Of a stretch of DNA of 64,000 nt, positions 27,085 to 36,399 are shown one piece after another (positions within the stretch are counted from its first letter, which is position 1; each line of letters starts with the position of its first letter). The DNA comes from Aureicoccus marinus (GTDB lineage: Bacteria; Bacteroidota; Bacteroidia; Flavobacteriales; Flavobacteriaceae): contig NZ_MQVX01000001.1 in NCBI RefSeq assembly GCF_002954325.1, positions 2,285,383 through 2,349,382 of the forward strand, given 5' to 3'. Under the pieces are notes generated by a model. The model saw nothing but the letters and a program-made list of their open reading frames with translations. It ran no database searches and was not told where the DNA came from. A program made the position numbers and the translations under genes.

Positions 27085-30000
27085 TTATTCTTCGATGAAC
27101 AAGTAATCCAATTGAAGTTGATTGAATTCCTTGTTAAACGCCTTGATTTTTTTGGTTACCAAGGCATCAAAAGCCGTCAATTGGGTATTGATCTTGCGCG
27201 TCAATTCCATTTTGACTGCCTTGTCCTGAGCAGTCGGTGGAAAATCATCCAGCGACACCAAAGAATTCAGGTGAGCCAACTTATTCGTCAGGCGAATAGG
27301 GAAGTTCAGCGGATCCTGATTCGAGCGGTTCTTGGTCTGGTACAACGCCTTCTCAATGGTGCTCAATGAATCCTGCAAGCCTTTGGCCTTCTCTCTGAGA
27401 TCTGCCGTTCTGTCGTCGTCTTTGTACTGCTCCTGGAAGGACTTCAACTGTCCGTTGATCTTGCGGATCTTCTTGATATAATCGTGCGCTCGATCGACCG
27501 TCTTATTGATATCGGTGATGAAGTCATACTGTTCTTGCATCTGTGCAACCGTCACCTCAGCGCGAGGATCTGGAAGAATGCGGAAAGACTGTGTCTGGGT
27601 TTGTCCATTCACATTCAGGTGCACCTGGTACTGCCCTGGAACGGCCTTGGGACCGTTGAAATTGGCCCACCAGAAAATCATGCCTTTCAATCGCTCGGCT
27701 CCTTCGCCTCGGGTATTCCAATTGTGGGTGTTTCCACCGGCTTTTAGCTTGAGCTTCTCGGCACTCTTTTTGGCTTTATTCGAAAAATTCGCCAGGGTAT
27801 CGCCACTCATGGTGGTGTACGTCAAGGATACCTTGTCTTTTTCGCCTACTTCCTTCATGTAGAAGTGAGTCACCACACCCGATGGGTGATTTTTACCGGT
27901 TGTTTTTGACGGACGAGATGAAGCTCCTCCCTTGGTACGGTAACTGTCTTTGGGCTGGTAAAGAACAGCCGAATTGCTGCTCATCGCCGGGTCCTGCTGA
28001 TGAAGAACCGTCAAATCATCAATAATCCACAGACTTCTACCCTGGGTGGCAACGATTAGGTTGTTGTCTTTGATCGCCAAATCCGTAATCGGTACGATCG
28101 GCAAATTCAATTGGAAAGGCTTCCAAGATTGACCGTCGTTAAAAGAGATGTACATCCCGGTTTCTGTACCGGCATAAAGCAAGCCTTTTCGCTTGGGATC
28201 TTCTCTTAAAACACGGGTAAAGTGCTCCGATGGAATTCCGCTGGTAATCTGTTGCCAGGTCTTTCCGTAATCGGTGGTTTTGTACAAATAGGGCTTGAAG
28301 TCACCGAGCTTGTATCGCGTCGCAGCAACATAACAGGTTCCCGCGTCAAAAGCCGAGGGCTCAATACTGTTGATCATACTCCATTCGGGCAGATTGTTTG
28401 GCGTAATGTTTTCCCAGCTCTCGCCGCCATTACGGGTCAAATGAATCAAACCATCGTCACTTCCTACCCACATCAGGCCTTCTGTAATAGGACTCTCCTG
28501 AGCAGCAAAAATCGTACAGTAGTATTCAACTCCGGTATTGTCTTGGGTGATCGGTCCCCCACTCGAAACAAGCTTGGCCGGATCGTTACGCGTCAAGTCT
28601 CCACTCTTCAATTCCCAGCTCTGACCTTCGTCTGTAGACATATGCACGTGGTTCGAGAAGGTGTAGAGCTTCTTTGGATCGTGCTTACTGAAAATAATAG
28701 GGAAGTTCCATTGGAAACGGTACTTCATCCCTTCTGCCCCATAGCCCATGGGGTTGTCTGGCCAAACGTTGATCGCACGGGTGGTTTTATTCGCGTGATT
28801 GACTCGTGTCAAGAAGCCTCCGTAGCTTCCTCCGTAGACAATTTCGTTATTGGTCGGATCAATCGCAATGTGGGCTGATTCACCCCCTGCTGTAGGCTCC
28901 CAATCGTCCTCGGTAATCGCAAAGCCATCACTTCGGTGGTTAATTCTCACCGTCGAGTTGTCTTGCTGCGCAGCATAAATTCGGTAAGGGAAAGCATTAT
29001 CTGTCGTAACGCGATAAAACTGAGCTGTGGGCTGGTTGTAGTAAGTAGACCAGGTTTCCCCCCCGTCGTAACTCACTTGAGCTCCTCCATCATCCCCAAT
29101 GATCATCCGCTGAGAATTTTCTGGAGCAATCCACAAATCGTGGTGGTCGCCATGAGGCGCGTTAAAGGTTTTAAAAGTTCGTCCCCCATCGGTTGAGCGG
29201 TGGTAACGCACATTGAGTACATAGACCAAATCCTCGTCTTGGGTATCGGCGTACACCCGGGTGTAGTACCAGGCTCGTTGGCGCAATTTGCGCTCACTAT
29301 TGACTTGGGTCCAGGTTTTTCCGCCATTATCACTGCGGTAAAGCCCTCCTTTGTCTTTGTTTTCTACTATGGCCCAAACCCGCTCAGAGTTGACTGGAGA
29401 AACAGTCACCCCAATAATGCCTAGGGTGTCCTTCGGGAAACCATCGTTTTTCGAGATCTCCGTCCAGGTCGCTCCGCTGTCGGTACTTTTCCAAAGTCCT
29501 GAACCGTCACCCCCACTACTTAAGCTGTAAGGTGTACGTTGCACACGCCAGGTGGAAGCGTACAAGACTCGTGGGTTATTCGGGTCCATGGCCAGATCGA
29601 CCGCCCCCGATTGGTTGTTGACAAACAAGATGTTCTTCCAGGTCTTCCCCCCGTCCGTACTCTTGTAGATTCCTCTTTCTTTGGTCGGTTTATAGATATT
29701 CCCCATCACCGCGGCATAGACCGTATTCGGATCATCGGGATGCACGCGTAAACGCGGAATATGGCGACTCTTACTCAAACCGCTCTCGGTCCAGGTTTTT
29801 CCGCCATCCACGGTTTTCCAGACGCCGTAGCCGGAAGAAACGTTTCCTCGAACTGTTTTTTCACCGCCTCCAACGTAAATAACGTTCGGATCGCTTTTGG
29901 CTACCTCAACGGAACCAATACTCCCACCGAAAAAGCCATCAGAAATATTCTCCCAGCTTCTCCCTCCGTCCAGGGTTTTCCAGACACCACCGCCGGTGGC

Positions 30001-30219
30001 GCCAAAATAGAAGAGGTTGGGTTTACCCGGAACGCCGGTTACCGCTGCAGAGCGCCCCCCTCTAAAGGGCCCGACCAAGCGGTACTCCAAGCTGGAATAC
30101 AAATCGGGATTCGGACTGTTGTCGGTTTGTTTTTTGCGTCGTTGCGCCTCTGCATTTTGCGGACTCAGCAAGAGCAATGTCATTGCCAAGACCGAAAAGT
30201 AAGTCGTCCATTTAGTCAT
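27085..30219 (-). CDS. Secreted BNR/Asp-box beta-propeller protein (VPS10/sialidase-like fold)
   Basis: A 1044-residue secreted protein (signal peptide about 1-25, ending AEA) with many Asp-box repeats of the form S-x-D-x-G-x-T-W, for example STDGGKTW, SDNGGKTW and TTDYGKTW, between about 45 and 720. These form two beta-propellers like those of VPS10 proteins and xyloglucanases. The C-terminal 300 residues contain a beta domain (about 790-890) and a helical stretch (about 900-1044). No glycosidase active site can be identified, so it may bind or act on polymers outside the cell. A strong terminator follows. Confidence 0.8.
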   Translation of the reverse strand: MTKWTTYFSVLAMTLLLLSPQNAEAQRRKKQTDNSPNPDLYSSLEYRLVGPFRGGRSAAVTGVPGKPNLFYFGATGGGVWKTLDGGRSWENISDGFFGGSIGSVEVAKSDPNVIYVGGGEKTVRGNVSSGYGVWKTVDGGKTWTESGLSKSRHIPRLRVHPDDPNTVYAAVMGNIYKPTKERGIYKSTDGGKTWKNILFVNNQSGAVDLAMDPNNPRVLYASTWRVQRTPYSLSSGGDGSGLWKSTDSGATWTEISKNDGFPKDTLGIIGVTVSPVNSERVWAIVENKDKGGLYRSDNGGKTWTQVNSERKLRQRAWYYTRVYADTQDEDLVYVLNVRYHRSTDGGRTFKTFNAPHGDHHDLWIAPENSQRMIIGDDGGAQVSYDGGETWSTYYNQPTAQFYRVTTDNAFPYRIYAAQQDNSTVRINHRSDGFAITEDDWEPTAGGESAHIAIDPTNNEIVYGGSYGGFLTRVNHANKTTRAINVWPDNPMGYGAEGMKYRFQWNFPIIFSKHDPKKLYTFSNHVHMSTDEGQSWELKSGDLTRNDPAKLVSSGGPITQDNTGVEYYCTIFAAQESPITEGLMWVGSDDGLIHLTRNGGESWENITPNNLPEWSMINSIEPSAFDAGTCYVAATRYKLGDFKPYLYKTTDYGKTWQQITSGIPSEHFTRVLREDPKRKGLLYAGTETGMYISFNDGQSWKPFQLNLPIVPITDLAIKDNNLIVATQGRSLWIIDDLTVLHQQDPAMSSNSAVLYQPKDSYRTKGGASSRPSKTTGKNHPSGVVTHFYMKEVGEKDKVSLTYTTMSGDTLANFSNKAKKSAEKLKLKAGGNTHNWNTRGEGAERLKGMIFWWANFNGPKAVPGQYQVHLNVNGQTQTQSFRILPDPRAEVTVAQMQEQYDFITDINKTVDRAHDYIKKIRKINGQLKSFQEQYKDDDRTADLREKAKGLQDSLSTIEKALYQTKNRSNQDPLNFPIRLTNKLAHLNSLVSLDDFPPTAQDKAVKMELTRKINTQLTAFDALVTKKIKAFNKEFNQLQLDYLFIEE

Positions 30220-30367
30220 CAGAGAGTAGAGTTTAAGATCCTAAATGTAAGAAAAAAGAGCCCTTTTCACCCGGTGGATTTTAACATTCTTCTAGCGAAA
30301 AGGCTGTTAAAGTCTGGGAAAGATGCGATATATTGTGAGGCCGTTAACCAACGAACATCTCACAACT

Positions 30368-31666
30368 ATGACTACAGAAGTAGCCATTCTAAACAAACAG
30401 GCTGTTGCCATTGCCTCCGATAGTGCTTCTACAGGATACGATGAATACGGCAGGCCCATTTTCTCAACGGCCAACAAGATCTTTAGTCTCTCGACCGCCG
30501 AACCGGTGGCCATCATGATCTACGGCAGTGCCTCTTATATGGGCATTCCGTGGGAAACCGTGATCAAGGTCTTTCGGGACAAACTCGGGGATTCCCGCTA
30601 CAACTCTCTTCGGGACTACGGCCAGCGCTTTGTTCAGTTTTTACAGGAAGAACGGGAGTTTTACCCGGAAGCCGTTCAAGACACCTATGTAGAGGGGCAC
30701 CTCTACGACTATTACGATATCCTGAGGAACATTATCCTGGACAATATCGAATACCATTTTGAAAACAAGGAAGAGCTGGGAACCCAAGAAATGTCAACCC
30801 TTATCGATGACATCATCGATCACCAAATCAAGGTGTGGAAAGAAGGGAAAACCCACATTCAGGACCCGGAGGTTTTTTCTAAACGATTTTTAGCCAAACA
30901 CGGCAATACCATTGATCAGGCGATTCGTGAGGTCTTTGAAGAACTGCCTATTTCGGAGCAGGGCAAGATGCGTCTTCAACGCCTGGCAGCTCATATTTTT
31001 GTCTACTACCCCCAATCCAATGATTACCTCACCAATACCGGTGTAGTCATTACCGGTTTTGGGCACCTCGATATATTTCCTTCACTGGTTTCCTACAAGG
31101 TACAAGGAGTGGCGATGAACACTTTGAAGTACAAGGAGGAATCTCACCGCCAAATTGATCACCAGAATACGGCCATGATTATTCCTTTCGCTCAAGACGA
31201 AGTGATCCGCACTTTTATTGACGGAATTTCGCCTTTGATGGACACGATTTACTACAACTTCATCGAGGACGTCTTCGGGTACTATCCACAATTCATTGTA
31301 GATGCCCTGGCAGACGAAAGTGGGTTGGATCAGGAGCAGCGCATGGATTTGGAAGACCGCATTCGCCAAATCGGAATTGATAATTTCAGAGATGGCTACC
31401 ACCAAATCAACCAGATCAAAAGCGATATCAACATTCGACCCATCTTGACAGTGGCCTCCATTCTACCTAAAAATGAGTTGGCCGAAATGGCCGATTCACT
31501 GGTCAATTTGACCTGTCTGCGCAAGCGTTTTTCGACAGACGAAGAAACCGTCGGAGGGCCAGTAGATGTGGCTGTGATCTCCAAAGGAGACGGCATGATC
31601 TGGATACGAAGAAAGAATTATTTTGATCCGAACGATAATTATCGTTTCTTAAATAACCTAAAATAG
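30368..31666 (+). CDS. Proteasome-like Ntn hydrolase
   Basis: A 432-residue protein beginning MTTEVAILNKQAVAIASDS. Once Met is removed, Thr1 is N-terminal, Asp17 falls in the ASDS motif and a lysine at 36 lies in NKIFSLS, mirroring the Thr1/Asp17/Lys33 centre of proteasome beta subunits and HslV. Residues 1 to about 240 look like an Ntn fold; the rest is a long mostly helical tail. No HslU-like unfoldase is nearby. The start is ATG 30368, since a start further upstream would bury Thr. I know related uncharacterised proteins from memory but no published function. A small gene follows after seven bases. Confidence 0.6.
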   Translation: MTTEVAILNKQAVAIASDSASTGYDEYGRPIFSTANKIFSLSTAEPVAIMIYGSASYMGIPWETVIKVFRDKLGDSRYNSLRDYGQRFVQFLQEEREFYPEAVQDTYVEGHLYDYYDILRNIILDNIEYHFENKEELGTQEMSTLIDDIIDHQIKVWKEGKTHIQDPEVFSKRFLAKHGNTIDQAIREVFEELPISEQGKMRLQRLAAHIFVYYPQSNDYLTNTGVVITGFGHLDIFPSLVSYKVQGVAMNTLKYKEESHRQIDHQNTAMIIPFAQDEVIRTFIDGISPLMDTIYYNFIEDVFGYYPQFIVDALADESGLDQEQRMDLEDRIRQIGIDNFRDGYHQINQIKSDINIRPILTVASILPKNELAEMADSLVNLTCLRKRFSTDEETVGGPVDVAVISKGDGMIWIRRKNYFDPNDNYRFLNNLK

Positions 31667-31673
31667 TTGGACC

Positions 31674-31943
31674 ATGAATACGGAAAAGACCTATACATCC
31701 TACAAGCAAGTACTCGACGAGTGCCTTCCTAACTACTCCAACAAACGCTGTAATAAGCCGCAATCCTCCAAGCATATTTCTCCGGAAGAACGCTTGGCGA
31801 GAACCAAAGAAAAGCAGGCTGCTAAAGCCATCTTTGAGGGGATGCGTGCAGATTGGGCCAAGAGCAACGCCAAAAAGCAGCCCCTGCTTAAAAAAGTGGG
31901 AGGTGTGTTCGGGAATTTTCTGAACTCAAAGGAAATTTCCTAA
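31674..31943 (+). CDS. Small basic hypothetical protein next to the Ntn hydrolase
   Basis: An 89-residue lysine-rich protein with predicted helices (about 35-70 and 75-85) and no signal peptide or membrane segment. It starts seven bases after the Ntn-hydrolase gene, and so is probably translated from the same message. The function is unknown; it could be a substrate, inhibitor or adaptor of its neighbour. The stop overlaps the convergent MATE gene by four bases. Confidence 0.5.
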   Translation: MNTEKTYTSYKQVLDECLPNYSNKRCNKPQSSKHISPEERLARTKEKQAAKAIFEGMRADWAKSNAKKQPLLKKVGGVFGNFLNSKEIS

Positions 31944-33325
31944 GCGCTCTTTCGCACCAAGCGTTTTAATTCAAACTGCAAGTAGAAAGCGGTCACAATA
32001 GTGGCTAAAACATCGGCGAGCGAAAAACTCACCCATACCCCTGTTGCACCGTAGTATAGTGGCAGAATCAGCACCAGTGGAATAAAGAAGAAACCTTGAC
32101 GGCTCAAGGTCAATAAAAGAGCGGGCAAGGCTTTTCCAACCGCCTGAAAATAAGCCGCTCCTATGAGCTGCAAAGCGATAATCGGTGTTGCCGCAAACAC
32201 CCACCGCATGGCCGATGGAGCGTTTTCGCGAACGAAGGCATTGGTGGCCTGATCTTCGGCCGATAAATCAGCACGATCACTTAAAAAGAGCCCTACAATA
32301 CTGTCCGGAAACACCATCAAAAGGACAAACACCAGGCTAGCTACCACAGAAGCATACGTGATGGCCGTATAGATGCTCTTTTTTACCCGTTCAAACTTTC
32401 CTGCACCAAAATTAAAGCCCGCAATAGGCAAGAATCCCTGGGTAACCCCGAAGACCGGAAAGAGGGCAAACATGAGCATCCTTCCGATAATGGCATAAAC
32501 AGCGACCATGGCCGCCCCTCCCAGATTAAAGAGGATGTTGTTTACCAGCAAATAGGTGATGCTGGTCACGGCTTGACGTGCAAGGGTCACAAAGCCCAGA
32601 GCGCCCATTTCTTTGAGGATACCTCCTTCAAATTTCAGATCCGTCCAACGCGGCTTGAGCTCGGAATGAGGCGATAAGAAAAAGTAAAAAATGTAGCTAA
32701 AACAGAGCAAGTATCCTGCTGTGGTCGCCCAGGCAGCCCCCATCATCCCCCAGTCCAGTATATAGATAAAAATATAATCGAGCACCAGATTCCCTATGGA
32801 AGGGATGATCATGGCAATCATGGCGTGGCGGGGTTTTCCTTCCGCGCGGATCACCGTATTCCCCATCATACAAAGGGCCAAGAAAGGCACCCCGTATAAA
32901 ACGATGGTGTAGTAGATTTTGGCCGGTTCAAAAATGCTCTCCTTCCCCCCAAAGGCCGGTATAAGACTATCGCGGAACCACAGTCCCAAGAGGACCATGG
33001 TACAGGTCACCAGGATGGTCAGGCTGATCTGGTTTCCAAAAGTCTTGAGAGCTTTTTGTTTGTCTTCTGCGCCGAGAGCCCGAGAAATAATACTCGATCC
33101 CCCGATCCCGATCGCCATCCCCAAAGCGGCGATAAAAAAGGAAACAGGGAGCACCACATTGATGGCTGCAATAGCGATCGGTCCGATCCAGTTTCCAACG
33201 AAAATGGTATCGACCAAGATATTCAGGCTCATCACCAAAATTCCAATGGAAGCGGGTACGGCCTGTTTGATCAATAGAGGCCCTATGGGCTTGGTGCCCA
33301 GTTCTTCTGAACGGGCTCTACTCAT
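31940..33325 (-). CDS. MATE family efflux transporter
   Basis: A 461-residue protein with about twelve membrane helices. The start is ATG 33325, overlapping the hemH stop (33322) as ATGA; an upstream TTG-type start would add 21 residues of hydrophilic leader that run into hemH. MATE proteins export cationic drugs and metabolites with Na+ or H+. Its translational coupling to hemH is notable: export of porphyrin intermediates could be one reason, but this is only an inference. The 3' end overlaps the small gene at 31943 by four bases. Confidence 0.92.
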   Translation of the reverse strand: MSRARSEELGTKPIGPLLIKQAVPASIGILVMSLNILVDTIFVGNWIGPIAIAAINVVLPVSFFIAALGMAIGIGGSSIISRALGAEDKQKALKTFGNQISLTILVTCTMVLLGLWFRDSLIPAFGGKESIFEPAKIYYTIVLYGVPFLALCMMGNTVIRAEGKPRHAMIAMIIPSIGNLVLDYIFIYILDWGMMGAAWATTAGYLLCFSYIFYFFLSPHSELKPRWTDLKFEGGILKEMGALGFVTLARQAVTSITYLLVNNILFNLGGAAMVAVYAIIGRMLMFALFPVFGVTQGFLPIAGFNFGAGKFERVKKSIYTAITYASVVASLVFVLLMVFPDSIVGLFLSDRADLSAEDQATNAFVRENAPSAMRWVFAATPIIALQLIGAAYFQAVGKALPALLLTLSRQGFFFIPLVLILPLYYGATGVWVSFSLADVLATIVTAFYLQFELKRLVRKSA

Positions 33326-34359
33326 ACGGTTAAGTAAGCTTCTCTGGTACTCCAGTCCTTGATCCAATCGGCCATAAGTGCTGCCCAATCGTCGCGATCG
33401 TTAAGGCAAGGAATGTGCTTGTACGACTTTCCACCAGCCTCTTCGAATTCCTCCTTTCCTTCCATGGCGATTTCTTCCAGGGTCTCCAGGCAATCGCTCA
33501 CAAAAGCGGGGGTGATTACCGCGAGGCGTGTTCGGCCTTCTTTGGCCAGACGCTCAAATTCGTAATCCGTATACGGCTTCAACCACGGATCTCCAGCCAA
33601 TCGGGATTGAAAAGAAGTACTCACCTTCTCGGCGGGTAGATTCAAGGCTTTTCGGACCAGCTCTGTTGTCGCATAACACTGGTGACGATAACACGTGTGG
33701 TGGGCTACTGAATTGATGGAGCAGCAGCTGCCATCGATCTTACAGTGGGAACGGGTAGGATCGGATTTGCGGATGTGGCGTTCCGGAATACCGTGGTAAC
33801 TAAACAGCACGTGATCGTACTCAAAGCCTTCAAGCCCTTCGCCAATCGAATGCGACAAAACCTCGATATAATCCGCCCGGTTATAGAAAGCTGGCAAGGT
33901 GTCGACTTTCATTTCAGAGAATTTCTTCTGAGCGACTTCCATTGCTTTTACCACGACGGTCTCATAAGACGACATGGCATAATGCGGATAAAGCGGCACC
34001 AATAAAACGTGATCCACTCCTTGTTCTTTGAGCTCCTGGAATCCTTTTTCGATGCTCATGCTGCCGTAACGCATACCCAGCGCAACGGGCATATCGAGAT
34101 GTTTCTTTACTTTTTCTGTAAATCGTTCCGAAATAATGATAAGCGGAGAGCCCTCATCCCACCAGATTTTTTGATAAGCCTTGGCTGATTTTCTTGGGCG
34201 GGTTTGCAAAATAATTCCGCGTACCAAAAGGTTTCGGAGAACAACAGGAACGTCAATAACACGTTCATCCATCAGGAATTCATCCAAATAAGGACGCACC
34301 GCTTTGGGCGTGGGATTGTCCGGAGAACCTAAATTGACAAGTAAAACACCTTTTTTCAC
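33322..34359 (-). CDS. hemH: Ferrochelatase
   Basis: A 345-residue enzyme inserting Fe2+ into protoporphyrin IX, the last step of protohaem synthesis. The start MKKGVLLVNLGSPDNP and the catalytic-His motif YHGIPERH (about 209-216) are typical, as is a cysteine-rich stretch after it (HCKIDGSCCS). It overlaps the MATE gene by four bases and has a good -7 element at 34380. Together with hemA-C-D-E-F-B on the plus strand and hemJ at 26463 it gives the window most of the haem pathway. Confidence 0.95.
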   Translation of the reverse strand: MKKGVLLVNLGSPDNPTPKAVRPYLDEFLMDERVIDVPVVLRNLLVRGIILQTRPRKSAKAYQKIWWDEGSPLIIISERFTEKVKKHLDMPVALGMRYGSMSIEKGFQELKEQGVDHVLLVPLYPHYAMSSYETVVVKAMEVAQKKFSEMKVDTLPAFYNRADYIEVLSHSIGEGLEGFEYDHVLFSYHGIPERHIRKSDPTRSHCKIDGSCCSINSVAHHTCYRHQCYATTELVRKALNLPAEKVSTSFQSRLAGDPWLKPYTDYEFERLAKEGRTRLAVITPAFVSDCLETLEEIAMEGKEEFEEAGGKSYKHIPCLNDRDDWAALMADWIKDWSTREAYLTV

Positions 34360-34379
34360 AAGCTTTTCTTTTTGTTTTG

Positions 34380-34387
34380 CAAAAATA
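34380..34387 (-). promoter_or_regulatory. TAnnTTTG -7 element of hemH
   Basis: Read on the minus strand it is TATTTTTG, an exact consensus match, 20 bases before the hemH ATG. A -33 TTG at the normal distance is not obvious. Confidence 0.45.
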
Positions 34388-34449
34388 CGACATGATTAGG
34401 TCTCCCCGGATTTCTCTGTCAACGGTTTTGAATTCGTAACTTTCTGTCT

Positions 34450-35301
34450 ATGATAAGATCCTTCTACCGACTGTTCTTCCTTTTCGCTTTTTGCTGTGCC
34501 TCTTTGCAAGCTCAATCAGCATTGGATTACCAGGAAGAAGATCAGCGACTCTTTGAAGCTATGGTCGATCGACTACAGTCTTCTGCTACACTGCAAGGCC
34601 CTACTTCGGAGCGTCTGATTGCTTTAGGCAAGACTTTTCTCGGCACCCCTTATGTGGCAAAAACCTTGGAACAGGAAGGCGATGAACAGGTGGTTCTGAA
34701 CTTGAGAGGCTTGGACTGTACCACCTATATCGAGAATGTACTGGCCTTTGATCGTCTTTTTCAAAATAAACAAAGCGCTCTGGAAGAATTTGGCCAACAG
34801 CTCGAATACATCCGCTACCGCAATGGACAACTCCAGGGCTACAGCTCCAGGTTGCATTACTTCACCGACTGGATTCGCAACAACGAACAAAAAGGCCTGA
34901 TCAAAAACATGACGGCCGCTCTCGGAGGTGTAGAAGAAGAAAGAGCTATAAATTTTATGGGCACTCACCCGCAGTACTACCCGCAATTATCGGCCGAATC
35001 GGAAGTCAAAAAAATTCGTAAAACCGAGGAAACCCTCTCCAAAGAAGCGTTTTGTTATATCCCTTTAGACCAAATCGAAGGGATCGAACAGCAAATCGCC
35101 TCCGGTGATATACTGGCCCTGGTTACCTCCATTAAAGGATTGGACGTAACCCATACCGGATTTGCTATTTGGCAAGGGGAACAACTCCATTTAATGCACG
35201 CTTCAACCTCCGGAGAGGTCGTGATTTCCAAAAAACCCTTGCGGGAATACCTGAAAGGAATCAAAAAGAATATGGGTATTCTGGTCGTTCGCCCGCTCTA
35301 G
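34450..35301 (+). CDS. Secreted DUF1460 (NlpC/P60-like) cell-wall hydrolase
   Basis: A 283-residue protein with a signal peptide (about 1-21, ending LQAQ) and a DUF1460 domain. The catalytic cysteine is probably Cys90 in the motif GLDCTTYIENVL, with the His in DVTHTGFAIW. DUF1460 proteins resemble NlpC/P60 peptidases or amidases and are thought to process peptidoglycan in the periplasm. The stop directly abuts the convergent AraC gene. A function in haem metabolism is not suggested, although it lies inside the haem region. Confidence 0.85.
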   Translation: MIRSFYRLFFLFAFCCASLQAQSALDYQEEDQRLFEAMVDRLQSSATLQGPTSERLIALGKTFLGTPYVAKTLEQEGDEQVVLNLRGLDCTTYIENVLAFDRLFQNKQSALEEFGQQLEYIRYRNGQLQGYSSRLHYFTDWIRNNEQKGLIKNMTAALGGVEEERAINFMGTHPQYYPQLSAESEVKKIRKTEETLSKEAFCYIPLDQIEGIEQQIASGDILALVTSIKGLDVTHTGFAIWQGEQLHLMHASTSGEVVISKKPLREYLKGIKKNMGILVVRPL

Positions 35302-36204
35302 TTATTTCACGGATTGGGCCTTCAGGTATTTTTTAGGGGTCACCCCATACTTCTTTTTAAAAGCCGCGATAAAATGACTCGAGGTGCTGTAGCCCACACG
35401 CAATCCCACATCGTGAACATTGAGTTCCCCTCTCAAGAGATGCTTGCGCGCCAATTCCAATTTGTGGTTCAGTAAAAATCCAAAAACCGTATCCCCATAA
35501 ATCTCGCGGAAACCCTCCTTGAGTTTTTTGAGAGGCAAATCAATTTCTACCGCTAGACTTTCGAGCGTTGGAGGCTCCAACATGCGGTTAATCACAATGT
35601 CTTTGGCCATGCGAATTTTTCGCACGTTTTCTTCATCTGCCAAATACGGGCATTGTTCCAAATTAGCCTCCTCGTTCCGATTAAAATAGAGGGCAAGCAA
35701 TTCGTACAGTTTTCCTTTGACGTAGAGATGTCTTACCGAGTCGTGTACGCCCAGGTGCATCAACTGATTGAGAATAATTGCCTTAGAAGGCGAAATCGCC
35801 TCCTGTGAATAGTATTTTTTCTCTTTGCTGATGGAGCTCAGGTAAGGGATCTGCTCGGTTTGATCCGAAAAGAGGGAATGGAATTTCTTCAGGGTCATCA
35901 CCACAGTAATCATCCAAGTACCGGGCCATAGCTCAGCATTGATGGGGAGGTCTTTTTGGGTATTGTAAAGCAACAGGGAATGCTCTTCTAAGAGTTGCAA
36001 CTGGTAATTATTTTCGTTGAAGGCCAGTTGAACCTGACCTTTAAGCACAAAGTGCAGCTGTAAAAAGTTCTTATCCAGCGGGTAAGAAGTTGTGATGCGT
36101 TCGCTTAAAGGGTTTTGAAACCGCAGTAAGCGAAAACCTTCTTCCAGTATTTCTTCCTGAAAGGACCCTTTAGCGGTGTTTTTTACGGGATTCTCCTCAC
36201 TCAT
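35302..36204 (-). CDS. AraC-family regulator divergent from hemA
   Basis: A 300-residue regulator: an N-terminal effector domain (about 1-190) and a C-terminal AraC double helix-turn-helix (about 205-300; LESLAVEIDLPLKKLKEGF, then VGYSTSSHFIAAFKKKYGVTP and KKYLKAQ). It is transcribed away from hemA, with 195 bases between the two starts. That space contains five copies of the heptamer ATTTAGA/TCTAAAT and an 17-base inverted repeat, the expected site for autoregulation and control of haem genes. The ligand is not known; haem or iron would be natural candidates. Confidence 0.85.
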   Translation of the reverse strand: MSEENPVKNTAKGSFQEEILEEGFRLLRFQNPLSERITTSYPLDKNFLQLHFVLKGQVQLAFNENNYQLQLLEEHSLLLYNTQKDLPINAELWPGTWMITVVMTLKKFHSLFSDQTEQIPYLSSISKEKKYYSQEAISPSKAIILNQLMHLGVHDSVRHLYVKGKLYELLALYFNRNEEANLEQCPYLADEENVRKIRMAKDIVINRMLEPPTLESLAVEIDLPLKKLKEGFREIYGDTVFGFLLNHKLELARKHLLRGELNVHDVGLRVGYSTSSHFIAAFKKKYGVTPKKYLKAQSVK

Positions 36205-36206
36205 GA

Positions 36207-36313
36207 GCTAAATATTAAATTTAGAAAGACTCTAAATTACGGTAAAAATCCTTTGTAAACCGCCTATTTAGAGGAAATATTTAGACTGAGTCTGCCGCCA
36301 TAACCCTCTAAAT
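36207..36313. promoter_or_regulatory. Cluster of ATTTAGA/TCTAAAT heptamers between AraC gene and hemA
   Basis: The heptamer ATTTAGA occurs at 36219, 36266 and 36279 and its complement TCTAAAT at 36231 and 36307, with a near match GCTAAAT at 36207. One pair makes the inverted repeat CTAAATATTAAATTTAG at 36208-36224. By chance about 0.02 copies would be expected in this length, so the cluster is a strong candidate for operator sites of the divergent AraC regulator. Confidence 0.6.
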
Positions 36314-36367
36314 TTGTCCGAATAGACCCTTGAACTTTTGGCGTTATTAGGTCCCACCTTGCTACTG

Positions 36368-36375
36368 TAATTTTG
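36368..36375 (+). promoter_or_regulatory. TAnnTTTG -7 element of the hemA operon
   Basis: TAATTTTG matches the consensus exactly. It covers the in-frame TTG at 36373, so translation cannot begin there if this promoter is used; a TTG at 36400 then becomes the best start for hemA. The nearest TTTG upstream is at 36337-36340, farther than the usual -33 spacing, so activator control is likely. Confidence 0.5.
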
Positions 36376-36399
36376 CAGAGTATACAAGTAACAGCATCC

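Noticed and set aside
28222..28878. Plus-strand open frame of 218 codons
   Set aside because: Opposite the BNR-repeat gene; no start signals or domain.
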